From a virus: a stretch of DNA of 20,233 nt. The stretch covers positions 1-20,233 of IMG/VR virus record IMGVR_UViG_3300017697_004311, one strand, 5' to 3'. Each line of letters starts with the position of its first letter. Position 1 is the stretch's first letter. Under the pieces are notes generated by a model. The model was given only the letters and a program-made list of their open reading frames with translations. It did no database searches and was not told the DNA's origin. Positions 1-6,903 of the stretch are shown here, one piece after another. A program made the position numbers and the translations under genes.

Positions 1-1
1 G

Positions 2-532
2 ATGCTTATTAAAAGGTACGGCATTAGAAATGCTGTTATGCTTACAATTCCTCCTTGTGGTACTATATCAATGCTCCACGGAGTATCAAGCGGCATTGAG
101 CCTATCTTCTCTGCTATGTATAACCGCAGGTATAGGAACAATAACATTTGGAAGGAGCAGTTAGTTGTCGATCCGCTATTCCAAGAGTATTACGACCAAG
201 GAAAATCGCTGGAACCTTTTGTCGGAGCCTATGATGTGGCCCCCGAAGACCACATTAAGGTACAAGCTACGATCCAAAAGTACATGGACTCCTGCATCTC
301 CAAGACTATCAACCTTCCTTCTACCTCCACGCCTGAAGAATTTTCTCAAGCGGCATTGGATTACGCTCCGTACCTCAAAGGTCTTACAGTGTATCGCGCT
401 GGCTCTAAGGGTAATGAGCCTCTAGAGGCCATCCCTCTTACACAGGAGAACATTAAGAAGAACATGGGAGAAAGTGTAAACGCAGCGGTTGCCGCTGGTG
501 ATGCTTGCTCTTTGACAGGAGGTGATTGCTAA
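2..532 (+). CDS. nrdJ: Class II (B12-dependent) ribonucleotide reductase, C-terminal part
   Basis: This is the 3' end of a gene that begins left of the window; the first in-frame ATG at base 2 is internal. The family reduces ribonucleotides to deoxyribonucleotides using adenosylcobalamin, giving dNTPs for phage replication. The visible part holds the late barrel segment PPCGTISMLHGVSSGIEP (residues 17-34 of the visible part), the ISKTINLP motif (99-106) and KGLTVYRAGSKG (126-137), all characteristic of NrdJ. Two cysteines near the end (C169 and C176) are placed like the C-terminal redox pair that re-reduces the active site. Most relatives have Thr where this protein has Cys in PPCGT. The stop codon overlaps the next start (TAATG). 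The family call is firm; oligomer type and full length are unknown. Confidence 0.9.
   Translation: MLIKRYGIRNAVMLTIPPCGTISMLHGVSSGIEPIFSAMYNRRYRNNNIWKEQLVVDPLFQEYYDQGKSLEPFVGAYDVAPEDHIKVQATIQKYMDSCISKTINLPSTSTPEEFSQAALDYAPYLKGLTVYRAGSKGNEPLEAIPLTQENIKKNMGESVNAAVAAGDACSLTGGDC
517..525 (+). promoter_or_regulatory. Strong Shine-Dalgarno site inside the end of nrdJ
   Basis: AGGAGGTGA lies six bases before the ATG at 532 and is a near-perfect complement to the 16S rRNA tail. It fixes the start of the zinc-ribbon gene at 532 rather than the upstream TTG at 526, and shows that the gene is translated on the nrdJ message. Confidence 0.75.
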
Positions 533-1038
533 TGGCCTGTTACGAGTGGGTGTGTAACGACTGTCAGATATACTGGGACAGAGAACTTCCATTAGGGACA
601 GCACCGAAAAGAACCAAGTGTCCTAAATGTGGAAAGTTATCTAATCGCTATTGGCAAAACCAAGGTGTAAATGTTAAGTGGGGAGATGATCAAGACTTCC
701 ACACCGTTCGTGCTAGACATCAAAAACACGCCGAATACGGCTATGACAAGACTGCCGCTGATAGATTTTTGCGTAGACATCTTGAGCATTCTAAAAATGC
801 ACAAGATGATGAAAATTATAGGTACAAATCAGCTAACATCGACTGGGAAAAATTTGCTGAAACTAGAGGAGTAGACAAAGTTAGTCAGCGTCAGCTAGAA
901 AATAAAGTAGAAAGCTCTCGAAAACTAACCGAAGATGCCTATGATAAGGCGAATAAGATGGGCTATAAAGATATCAACTCTGAGAAGCTAGATATTGCCA
1001 AGCCCAGTAAGAACCAGATCCTACCCCCCAAAAAATAA
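532..1038 (+). CDS. Zinc-ribbon protein, FmdB-like N-terminus, function unknown
   Basis: The 168-residue protein opens with a zinc ribbon: C8-x2-C11 and C30-x2-C33, in an MACYEWVC..C / KCPKCGK context that resembles the FmdB family. The remainder (about 45-168) is charged, rich in Lys, Asp and Glu, probably mainly helical, and has no enzymatic motif that I recognise. The start at 532 is set by the strong Shine-Dalgarno site at 517-525 and by the TAATG overlap with nrdJ. Position between ribonucleotide reductase and helicase suggests a replication-linked nucleic-acid or protein-binding role, but that is inference from context. A second, shorter zinc ribbon of similar type lies at 19324. Confidence 0.75.
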   Translation: MACYEWVCNDCQIYWDRELPLGTAPKRTKCPKCGKLSNRYWQNQGVNVKWGDDQDFHTVRARHQKHAEYGYDKTAADRFLRRHLEHSKNAQDDENYRYKSANIDWEKFAETRGVDKVSQRQLENKVESSRKLTEDAYDKANKMGYKDINSEKLDIAKPSKNQILPPKK

Positions 1039-1043
1039 CAACC

Positions 1044-2354
1044 ATGGCATACGATTTTAGCGAGAACATCCAGCGAGGTATTCTCTATCTACTGAAGTCT
1101 AACAAAGATTTTTACCTACAGATTGTCAATCTGGTAAAGTCTGATTACTTTGAGTTCCCCTCTCACGCCAAGATCTTTGACGCAGTTCATGATCATTACG
1201 AGAAGTACAGCAAGCTTCCTACTGACGATTTTATTGTTCAGGATGTCAAGGGTTCTCTTGGTGCAAGAGAGAATGCTTCCGACTACGAAGACGAGCTTGC
1301 CTTCATCAACAACGTAGACACCTCCACGACCAACAACACCGAGTATATGCTCGACCTTGTTGAGGGCTTCGCTAAGAAGGAGGCGATGAAGTCTGCAATT
1401 GCTCAAAGTATTTCGCTAATTAAAGAGGATCGAGTTGAGGAGGTTGAAGCTCTAGTTAAAGAGGCTCTGCTCATCAATCGAGACGTAGATACAGGTCAAG
1501 ACTATTTTAGCGACATCGCTGGTCGATGGGATAGAATCTTTAACAAGGAAAATCAGGTAAAGTATAAGACGATCCTGCCTTCTCTCAATAAATCCCTAGA
1601 GGGTGGATTGGGGTCCAAGGAAATGGCTATGGTTGTTGCCCCTCCTGGGGTTGGTAAGTCTTTGTTCCTAGTGAACCAAGGCGTACACTCAATGATTGAA
1701 GGCAGGAAAGTCTTATATATCTCACTTGAAATGAGCGAGGACAAGATCGCACAGAGGTTTGATTCTATCATGACCCTTGTGCCTCAGTTCAAGCTTAAGG
1801 ATCCTGCGAATCAACTCACAGTCAAGGAGCGTCTGGAGATGTTCCAGACTGAGTTTCCAGGTTCTCAGTTGGTCATCAAGGAATTCCCTACAGGCCAAGC
1901 CTCTGTCAACACTATCAGGAATCTCATTGTGCAGTTGAAGAACTATGATGAGTTTGAGCCTGACCTGTTGATCGTAGACTACCTTGAACTTCTGCGTCCG
2001 ACCCGTGAGATCCAACAGGAGTATCACGCGCAGCAGAAGATCGCAGAAGAGCTTAGGGGTGTCGCTATGGAGCATGATTTCCTGACTTGGACTGCGACCC
2101 AGACCAATCGTCAAGGGCGCATGGTAAAGGTTATTACAGACGCAGAACTCGGAGACTCCTACGGTAAGATCCGTACTTGTGATTTCGCCATCTCTCTTAA
2201 CCAATCAGAGGAGGAGTTCGATGAGGGCAAGATGAGGGCTTTTGTTATCAAGTCTCGCAATGGTAGACCTCGGTTTACTGTCCCCATGGATGTAGACTAT
2301 AGTGTCCTGAGAATGTCAGAAGGAGAGGCTACGTTTGCCAGCGAGGATGAGTAA
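1044..2354 (+). CDS. DnaB-like replicative DNA helicase
   Basis: A hexameric 5'-3' helicase that would unwind the fork and load primase (DnaB / T4 gp41 role). At 436 residues it matches the usual family length. The N-terminal domain spans about 1-140. The RecA-fold motor begins near 175: Walker A is APPGVGKS (199-206, Lys205), the DnaB-typical SLEMSEDKIAQR follows at 227-238, Walker B is LLIVDYLELL (308-317, Asp312), TATQTNR (350-356) matches the sensor loop, and KSRNGRPR (403-410) is the conserved DnaB C-terminal loop. The ATG at 1044 has no obvious Shine-Dalgarno site; the leader reads AAAAAATAACAACC. Codons are richer in G and C than in the sugar genes downstream, as expected for an old core gene. 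The 3' end overlaps the next gene by eight bases. Confidence 0.93.
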   Translation: MAYDFSENIQRGILYLLKSNKDFYLQIVNLVKSDYFEFPSHAKIFDAVHDHYEKYSKLPTDDFIVQDVKGSLGARENASDYEDELAFINNVDTSTTNNTEYMLDLVEGFAKKEAMKSAIAQSISLIKEDRVEEVEALVKEALLINRDVDTGQDYFSDIAGRWDRIFNKENQVKYKTILPSLNKSLEGGLGSKEMAMVVAPPGVGKSLFLVNQGVHSMIEGRKVLYISLEMSEDKIAQRFDSIMTLVPQFKLKDPANQLTVKERLEMFQTEFPGSQLVIKEFPTGQASVNTIRNLIVQLKNYDEFEPDLLIVDYLELLRPTREIQQEYHAQQKIAEELRGVAMEHDFLTWTATQTNRQGRMVKVITDAELGDSYGKIRTCDFAISLNQSEEEFDEGKMRAFVIKSRNGRPRFTVPMDVDYSVLRMSEGEATFASEDE

Positions 2355-2685
2355 AATGAGATATGAAAAGTTAATTCACCCTATGGAAGTCTACACAGGT
2401 ATTAAGACGTTTAAGATTGAGCAAAGACCTTTGACAAAGGACAACCTGTATGGGTGCGTAGAATTTCCTAAGTCCCTACTTACTATTGATCCTAACCAAT
2501 GCCCTGAAGACTACCGAGCCACTATGCTCCATGAGATTTGCCACATTGGCTTTGATTTATATGGGCTAGGGGACGATGATGAGATGCCACAAATGGGTAA
2601 TGAATTCCTGACTACGGTAACATCTAATATGATTCAGCAATTAGCTGGACTCAATAAAGAACTGTTCGCATTTATCTTTGAGTAG
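2347..2685 (+). CDS. Small metallopeptidase-like protein with HEICH motif
   Basis: A 112-residue protein whose centre, ATMLHEICHIGFDLYGL (58-74), fits the HExxH zinc-binding helix of minimal zincins, with His62, Glu63 and His66. A downstream acidic residue in NEF (Glu86) could be the third ligand. Short phage proteins with this layout occur in several tailed phages, usually without assigned substrate. Both ATG 2347 and ATG 2356 are possible starts; 2347 overlaps the helicase stop (ATGAGTAA) and gives coupled translation. It has no signal peptide, so action in the cytoplasm is likely. Whether it is a true peptidase or only a zinc-binding relative cannot be told from the motif. Confidence 0.65.
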   Translation: MSKMRYEKLIHPMEVYTGIKTFKIEQRPLTKDNLYGCVEFPKSLLTIDPNQCPEDYRATMLHEICHIGFDLYGLGDDDEMPQMGNEFLTTVTSNMIQQLAGLNKELFAFIFE

Positions 2686-2697
2686 GCTAGATACTGT

Positions 2698-3279
2698 ATG
2701 AAAGACTTAACCCTTAAAGATATCATACCCCGACCTGAGGTTCCTCTCACCCAATTGAGTGTTTACTTTGACGGACGGTGGACGTTTGCTGAGTTCTCTA
2801 CTCCTACCAGAACGACAGAGTCTCAGAGCTTTTATTTAATTAGTTATCCGTTTGGCTTGGTCAGACAAGGAGTAGCCAATCCCGCTCAGAGAGCCCTTAA
2901 TGGAGATGCAGGAAGCTACGCTATCCAAGATCGTGATGGTTCTTTATCCCTAGCTACTCCTGCTCAATACGAGCAGCTTTTTCCGCGCATACTGGTGGAC
3001 AGACCTGGAGTACCTACAACCTCTCAGCTTCTACAAGATCCAAATTATTTGACAAATGTTGTTAGAAAATCGAAGAACGAGGACTCTAATACTATACAAG
3101 TTGGGAATAATACCTTTAACAACACGGTGGCAAATCAAACGATAGTCATTCTGCCCTCTGGACAACAGAGAGCAGTCTTGGCATCCGATCCTAATGACCC
3201 ATTCAATGTTGTTACTGATCCTGTAGTTCCCGACGAACCTAGAACTGGACCACAAGCAATACCGATACCTGGCTACTAA
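2698..3279 (+). CDS. Hypothetical phage protein, unrecognised
   Basis: I do not recognise this 193-residue protein. The N-terminal half (about 15-100) looks globular, with aromatic and beta-like stretches such as LSVYFDGRWTF and SFYLISYPFG, then a DAGSYAIQDRDGSL segment. The C-terminal half is poor in predicted structure, rich in Asn, Thr and Pro, and ends in a proline-rich tail (DPVVPDEPRTGPQAIPIPGY). There is no signal peptide or membrane span. The gene sits between the metallopeptidase-like gene and the UvsY-like candidate, two bases before the latter, so co-expression with the recombination genes is likely. Real coding is supported by length, tight packing and the same strand as all neighbours. 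Confidence 0.65.
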   Translation: MKDLTLKDIIPRPEVPLTQLSVYFDGRWTFAEFSTPTRTTESQSFYLISYPFGLVRQGVANPAQRALNGDAGSYAIQDRDGSLSLATPAQYEQLFPRILVDRPGVPTTSQLLQDPNYLTNVVRKSKNEDSNTIQVGNNTFNNTVANQTIVILPSGQQRAVLASDPNDPFNVVTDPVVPDEPRTGPQAIPIPGY

Positions 3280-3281
3280 TT

Positions 3282-3713
3282 ATGCACGAACTTATCGAAT
3301 CCCTTGAAGATTTTACATGGGAAAACTATAAAGACATCAGCGACGCTCTCGTTCAATTCAATGAGTACGAAGTAGAAAACGAGATGTTTCGACAAGCATC
3401 TATCTACTCGTACTATTATGGATTGATGGGCATGGCAAAGAAGATGGTCTCAGAGAGGAGCCTTCAACTCACACGATTTATGTCACAGCTTCGCAAGGAA
3501 GCAAAGGCAACCTCTAGTGTTAAGCTCACCGCAAAAGACCTAGACGATCTAGTGTTTGCCGATGAGCAATACTTCCAGAGACAGACCGCTCTCGATGATG
3601 CTAACTTCAAATACGAACTACTCAAAGGACTCGTCAGAGCCCTTGAACAGAAAAAAGATATGTTGCAGCAAGCGTCTGCAAATAAACGAGAAGAAACTAA
3701 ACTTTACAAGTGA
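3282..3713 (+). CDS. Possible UvsY-like recombination mediator
   Basis: The 143-residue protein is almost wholly alpha-helical and charged, with no enzymatic motif. Its length, the central pattern of basic residues (about 45-80: MAKKMVSERSLQLTRF, then LRKEAKA), an acidic turn and a final helix resemble the layout of T4 UvsY (137 residues), which loads UvsX recombinase onto ssDNA coated with gp32. Position supports this: it lies directly before the gp32-like gene in a window that also holds a UvsX/RecA gene. I see no clear sequence identity, so the assignment rests on size, composition and context. It could equally be another small helical replication accessory protein. Confidence 0.45.
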   Translation: MHELIESLEDFTWENYKDISDALVQFNEYEVENEMFRQASIYSYYYGLMGMAKKMVSERSLQLTRFMSQLRKEAKATSSVKLTAKDLDDLVFADEQYFQRQTALDDANFKYELLKGLVRALEQKKDMLQQASANKREETKLYK

Positions 3714-3756
3714 TACTACTATCATACACTAACCACTAACTAAAAGGAAACTAAAC
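3693..3756 (+). promoter_or_regulatory. Leader of the ssDNA-binding protein gene with a 10-bp direct repeat
   Basis: The 43-base gap before gp32 is A/C-rich and appears unstructured. GAAACTAAAC occurs at 3693-3702 and again at 3747-3756, the second copy touching the ATG. AAAGGA before the ATG is a plausible Shine-Dalgarno site and overlaps the second copy. A weak sigma70-like pair, TTTACA (3703-3708) and TACACT (3725-3730) spaced by 16 bases, could be a promoter. T4 gp32 represses its own translation by binding an unstructured A-rich leader; a similar role here is inference. Confidence 0.4.
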
Positions 3757-4497
3757 ATGGCTATTGATCTCGAAGCTCTCCGTGCAAAGCACGAACAACT
3801 TAACAACCCGCAAGCGGGTAACTCTAACTCAGACTTCCTTCAGAAGTTCTATCAAATTCCCGAAGGCACTAATGCTGTGCGTATTCTTCCTTGGAAGGAT
3901 GAGAGTCGGGAGTTCTACGCTGAGACAAAGATTCACCGAGTCCCCCAGCCTGACGGGACCGTGAAGAACATTCACTGCCGTAAGATCCATGGAGAGAAAT
4001 GCCCCATGTGTGATCTATACTACGGCCTCTGGAAGACTGGCAAGCAGGAGGACGAAGATCTTGCTCGCAAGATTAAGCCCCGTGCTAGGTACTACATGAA
4101 CATCCTTGACCGTGCAAGCGGCGATGTTAAAATCCTCTCCATCGGAGTGATCCTCTTCAAGAAGATCATTGGAGCCATGCTTGACGAAGACTTCGGTGAC
4201 ATCACCGACCCTGAGTCTGGTCACGACTTCAAGATCGTGAAAGAGATGGACGGACAATGGCCTAAGTATGACCAGTCTGCTCCTCGCCCGAAGTCCTCTG
4301 AGCTTGGCTCTAAAGCTGAGACCGCAGCGACCATGGATTCCCTCCATGAGATTCATGACCTCGTAAAGCTTGAGGATTATGAAGAGGTGAAAAAAGCTAC
4401 TGATATGCTCATTGGCGTAGCAGTTCAAGGTACATCTACCCCTGAGCCCACCGAAGAGGTTTCAGACAACGATTACCTATCTAAACTTCAAGGTTAA
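3757..4497 (+). CDS. 32: Single-stranded DNA-binding protein, T4 gp32-like
   Basis: This protein would coat ssDNA during replication and recombination. At 246 residues it is shorter than T4 gp32 (301) but carries the same marks. The N-terminus is basic, followed by FYQIPEGTNAVRILPW (31-46). A zinc site of form H60-x13-C74-x7-C82-x2-C85 closely matches T4 His64, Cys77, Cys87 and Cys90. The core continues to about 220. The C-terminal tail is acidic (EPTEEVSDNDYL), as in SSBs that recruit partners through the tail. AAAGGA eight bases upstream supports the ATG. Codon choice is strongly C/G-ending, suggesting high expression. Neighbours are the UvsY-like candidate and the lipoprotein, six bases downstream. 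Confidence 0.9.
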   Translation: MAIDLEALRAKHEQLNNPQAGNSNSDFLQKFYQIPEGTNAVRILPWKDESREFYAETKIHRVPQPDGTVKNIHCRKIHGEKCPMCDLYYGLWKTGKQEDEDLARKIKPRARYYMNILDRASGDVKILSIGVILFKKIIGAMLDEDFGDITDPESGHDFKIVKEMDGQWPKYDQSAPRPKSSELGSKAETAATMDSLHEIHDLVKLEDYEEVKKATDMLIGVAVQGTSTPEPTEEVSDNDYLSKLQG

Positions 4498-4503
4498 TTA
4501 ACT

Positions 4504-4887
4504 ATGAAAAATCTTATTTTTATGATTGTATTGGGTGCTGGGTTGATGTCCTGCTCCGTTGTTGAAGGCTTCATGGGTGGAGCAGAAGGCGAGCCCATGT
4601 CGTTTGGAGGGATCATCGACTCCATCTGGACCATGCTAACTGGTTTCATTCCCAGCCTTGCGGCCTGGGAGGGTGCTGGATCAATTTTCAGCCCTCGTAA
4701 GAGGCAGCACTACACTAACATGGTCACGGCTATCGTTCCGATGAACAAGAACATGGAGTTCGGGGATGCTATTAAATCTCTCGGTTCTGGTCTTGGTCTG
4801 GCTCACTCCTCAGACGCAACGAAAGCTGCAAACGAGGAAGAGGTTACCACAGCTAAAGTTGAGGCAGTAACGAGTAAAAAAGCTTAA
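4504..4887 (+). CDS. Predicted small lipoprotein, function unknown
   Basis: The 127-residue product begins with a lipoprotein signal: MKN, a hydrophobic core (LIFMIVLGAGL), and a lipobox LMSC with Cys17 as the lipidated residue. After cleavage about 110 residues would face the periplasm. Residues 35-62 are moderately hydrophobic, and the end is rich in Lys, Glu and Ala. Phage lipoproteins are known as superinfection blockers or as outer-membrane spanins in lysis; neither is shown here, since no lysis genes are visible and the protein is larger than typical Rz1 spanins. It is the last gene before the terminator at 4910-4944, probably on the gp32 transcript. The lipobox points to a Gram-negative host or at least to a membrane-facing function. 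Confidence 0.7.
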   Translation: MKNLIFMIVLGAGLMSCSVVEGFMGGAEGEPMSFGGIIDSIWTMLTGFIPSLAAWEGAGSIFSPRKRQHYTNMVTAIVPMNKNMEFGDAIKSLGSGLGLAHSSDATKAANEEEVTTAKVEAVTSKKA

Positions 4888-4909
4888 AGCATAAGCAAAC
4901 GAAACTATC

Positions 4910-4944
4910 ATAGAGAGGCATCTAATAGGTGTCTCTCTATTTTT
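4910..4944 (+). terminator. Rho-independent terminator after the replication block
   Basis: A 14-bp inverted repeat (4910-4923 with 4927-4940, two G-U pairs, otherwise perfect) encloses a three-base loop and runs into five T residues (4940-4944). The outer eight pairs, ATAGAGAG with CTCTCTAT, are exact. It separates the core transcript from the sugar cassette, whose first ATG lies six bases further on. A GTG at 4929 lies inside the hairpin and is therefore an unlikely start for the next gene. Confidence 0.8.
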
Positions 4945-4949
4945 ATACC

Positions 4950-6119
4950 ATGAGTGATAAACTTAAAATACTTTGTGTCCCTGCTAACGAGGGTGGCTGT
5001 GCCTACTACCGAATCATTGCTCCGTACCAAAAGCTGGCAGAGCTATACCCAGATCAGGTAGAGATTAGATGGGATAAAAACCCTCTTGGTATAGATGAAT
5101 CTAATGGGACTTGGAAACAGGACTGGAAGTTTGAGAATCTAAAGTGGGCTGATATCGTGTTCACTCAAAACCTCTCTAATTTTGGAGGAAACTACACCGC
5201 AAGAATCGTAGGGAAGTCTAAAGAATTTGGGAAGTTTGTTCATTACGACACAGATGATCTTTTAACAGATATATACGAGGGCCACAGACTTTACCATGTG
5301 TATAAAGAAAAGGGCCTGGAAGAGATTACCAAGTTCATCTATAACAACTCTGATCTTGTGACGGTGACACAGCGCAAGTTTGCTGAAAGAGTGCAGCCTT
5401 TCATTGGTAATGGTAATGCTCTTGCCGTTGTTAAAAATGCTGTTGACTATAATCTTCCTTGTTGGAATCAGCAAAAGCTGCCTAAGCCTAGAAAGAAGTT
5501 TTGCAGGTTTGGTTGGGCTGGAGGGATTCACCATGAGCAAGATCTTCGCTATTTCTCAGGTGTACCTCATTTTGTAAATCAAAGAGTGGGCAGAGAAAAT
5601 TGTGTGTGGGACTTCTATGGTCACCCACCACCGAACACTCCTAAGGATGACTGGCAGGTAGATGTCTGGAAGAAGTATAGAGATATCATTCTGCGAGGAT
5701 TCAAAGGCAACAAGAATTGGAACATACACTACGCTCAAACTCCTGATCGTTACGGACAGTTTTTTACTAATATGGATGTGGCTTTGGCTCCTCTAGAGAA
5801 TAACCCCTTCAATGACAGTAAGTCTGAAATTAAATTAGCGGAGTGTGGTAGGTATAAAGTGCCGCTCGTTGCTTCTAATGTAGGCTGTTACGATGAGTGG
5901 ATTGTTGATGGCGAGACAGGCTTTTTAATTGATCCTGAGAAGGGTGTTAGTGAATGGACTAGAGTTCTATCAAGAGTGGCTAAAGATCCCAAGCTAGTGC
6001 AGAGGATGGGAGAGAATCTTCATGAGCTTACTGAGGAGCACTTTGATATGAACAAGGTTGTGGGGCAACGCCTGGATCTCTATAGACAACTTATGGGTAC
6101 GATAAATGTCCAAGGTTAG
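4950..6119 (+). CDS. GT-B glycosyltransferase, GT4-like
   Basis: A 389-residue retaining-type glycosyltransferase candidate that moves a sugar from a nucleotide donor to a growing glycan. The N-terminal Rossmann half opens with KILCVPANEGGCAYYRI, and the donor half includes RFGWAGGIHHEQDL (186-199). The donor-binding segment NPFNDSKSEIKLAECGRYKVPLVAS (285-309) carries the family's E-x7-E style signature, followed by GETGFLID (321-328). The ATG at 4950 is chosen over GTG 4929 because the latter lies inside the terminator stem. It is the first gene of the cassette and overlaps the next by 14 bases. Donor and acceptor cannot be read from sequence. There is no membrane segment. Confidence 0.82.
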   Translation: MSDKLKILCVPANEGGCAYYRIIAPYQKLAELYPDQVEIRWDKNPLGIDESNGTWKQDWKFENLKWADIVFTQNLSNFGGNYTARIVGKSKEFGKFVHYDTDDLLTDIYEGHRLYHVYKEKGLEEITKFIYNNSDLVTVTQRKFAERVQPFIGNGNALAVVKNAVDYNLPCWNQQKLPKPRKKFCRFGWAGGIHHEQDLRYFSGVPHFVNQRVGRENCVWDFYGHPPPNTPKDDWQVDVWKKYRDIILRGFKGNKNWNIHYAQTPDRYGQFFTNMDVALAPLENNPFNDSKSEIKLAECGRYKVPLVASNVGCYDEWIVDGETGFLIDPEKGVSEWTRVLSRVAKDPKLVQRMGENLHELTEEHFDMNKVVGQRLDLYRQLMGTINVQG

Positions 6120-6903
6120 ACTGGTTAGCAGTTGGAGCAGTCACGGCGGCAGCACTATGGCCCATATAGCTCTAACTAATTTACTAAATGACAATGGGTA
6201 TGACTGCACTTTTTATGGGGGCCAAGACTGGCATTTAGATAAGTGTAAAGCTAAACCGTTAGATGAGTTCCACTCTACTCCTGATGACATTGTTATCACA
6301 CACTTTATACGCTTCAAGGAGAAGCCCCCTGTGTGCAAGAAACATATCCTCAGTTGCCATGAAACCCATATGTGGCCGATTAAGGAAATGGTGTCTCAGG
6401 GAGCCCTCTCGCTGCCGTCCTATGATGCTATTCATTTCGTAAGTAATTTTCAAAAGGATTGGCAAGATATTGAACATCCAAATATTCATATTATACCTCC
6501 AATAGCAGAAAAAGTAAAGTGGAAGCGACCCAAAAAGAAGGTAGCAGGGATTGTGGGCAGTATTGACTGGAACAAGCAAGTTCACAAGTCTATCAATAGA
6601 GCCTTAAAGCGAGGTTATAAGAAAATCCTGCTTTTTGGTGATGTCACAGATATGCCCTACTTTAATGATTACATCGCTAAGTACATCAGATCTGGACAGG
6701 TGGTACTAGCAGGTCATGAGGACAACAGAGAAGCCCTGTACGGGCAGATCAGCGAAGTCTTCCATTCCTCCATTAGAGAGACCTACGGGCTCGTAGAGGC
6801 TGAATGTAGGCTTTCAGGGATACCCTTTAATGGGAACAGTAATAAACAACCAATATTATCAAATGAGGAGATATTAGAAAGATGGGAAAAAGTTTTAAAA
6901 TAG
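6106..6903 (+). CDS. Glycosyltransferase, GT-B fold (GT4-like)
   Basis: At 265 residues this is short for GT-B enzymes, but both halves can be seen. The first starts KVRLVSSWSSHGGSTMAHIA with a glycine-rich loop, and HFVSNFQKDW (110-119) matches the usual end of the acceptor domain. The second runs through AGIVGSIDWNKQVHKSI (147-163), LLFGDV (175-180) and ends with SSIRETYGLVEAECRLSGIPF (221-241), the GT4-type donor loop with Glu225 and Glu231. It overlaps the preceding gene by 14 bases and the following GT2 gene by 22, so translation is coupled. Short length may mean a compact phage version. Sugar specificity is unknown. Confidence 0.72.
   Translation: MSKVRLVSSWSSHGGSTMAHIALTNLLNDNGYDCTFYGGQDWHLDKCKAKPLDEFHSTPDDIVITHFIRFKEKPPVCKKHILSCHETHMWPIKEMVSQGALSLPSYDAIHFVSNFQKDWQDIEHPNIHIIPPIAEKVKWKRPKKKVAGIVGSIDWNKQVHKSINRALKRGYKKILLFGDVTDMPYFNDYIAKYIRSGQVVLAGHEDNREALYGQISEVFHSSIRETYGLVEAECRLSGIPFNGNSNKQPILSNEEILERWEKVLK

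Noticed and set aside
1722-2204. 160-codon open frame on the - strand
   Set aside because: It lies wholly inside the helicase gene opposite Walker A/B coding sequence and its product shows no family motif; all supported genes are on the + strand.
4015-4428. 137-codon open frame on the - strand
   Set aside because: It mirrors the gp32-like gene, whose C/G-ending codons remove stops in the opposite frame; no ribosome site or motif.
4929-4949. Upstream GTG start for the first glycosyltransferase
   Set aside because: The GTG and following codons lie inside the terminator stem and T tract; ATG 4950 gives a normal GT-B start.
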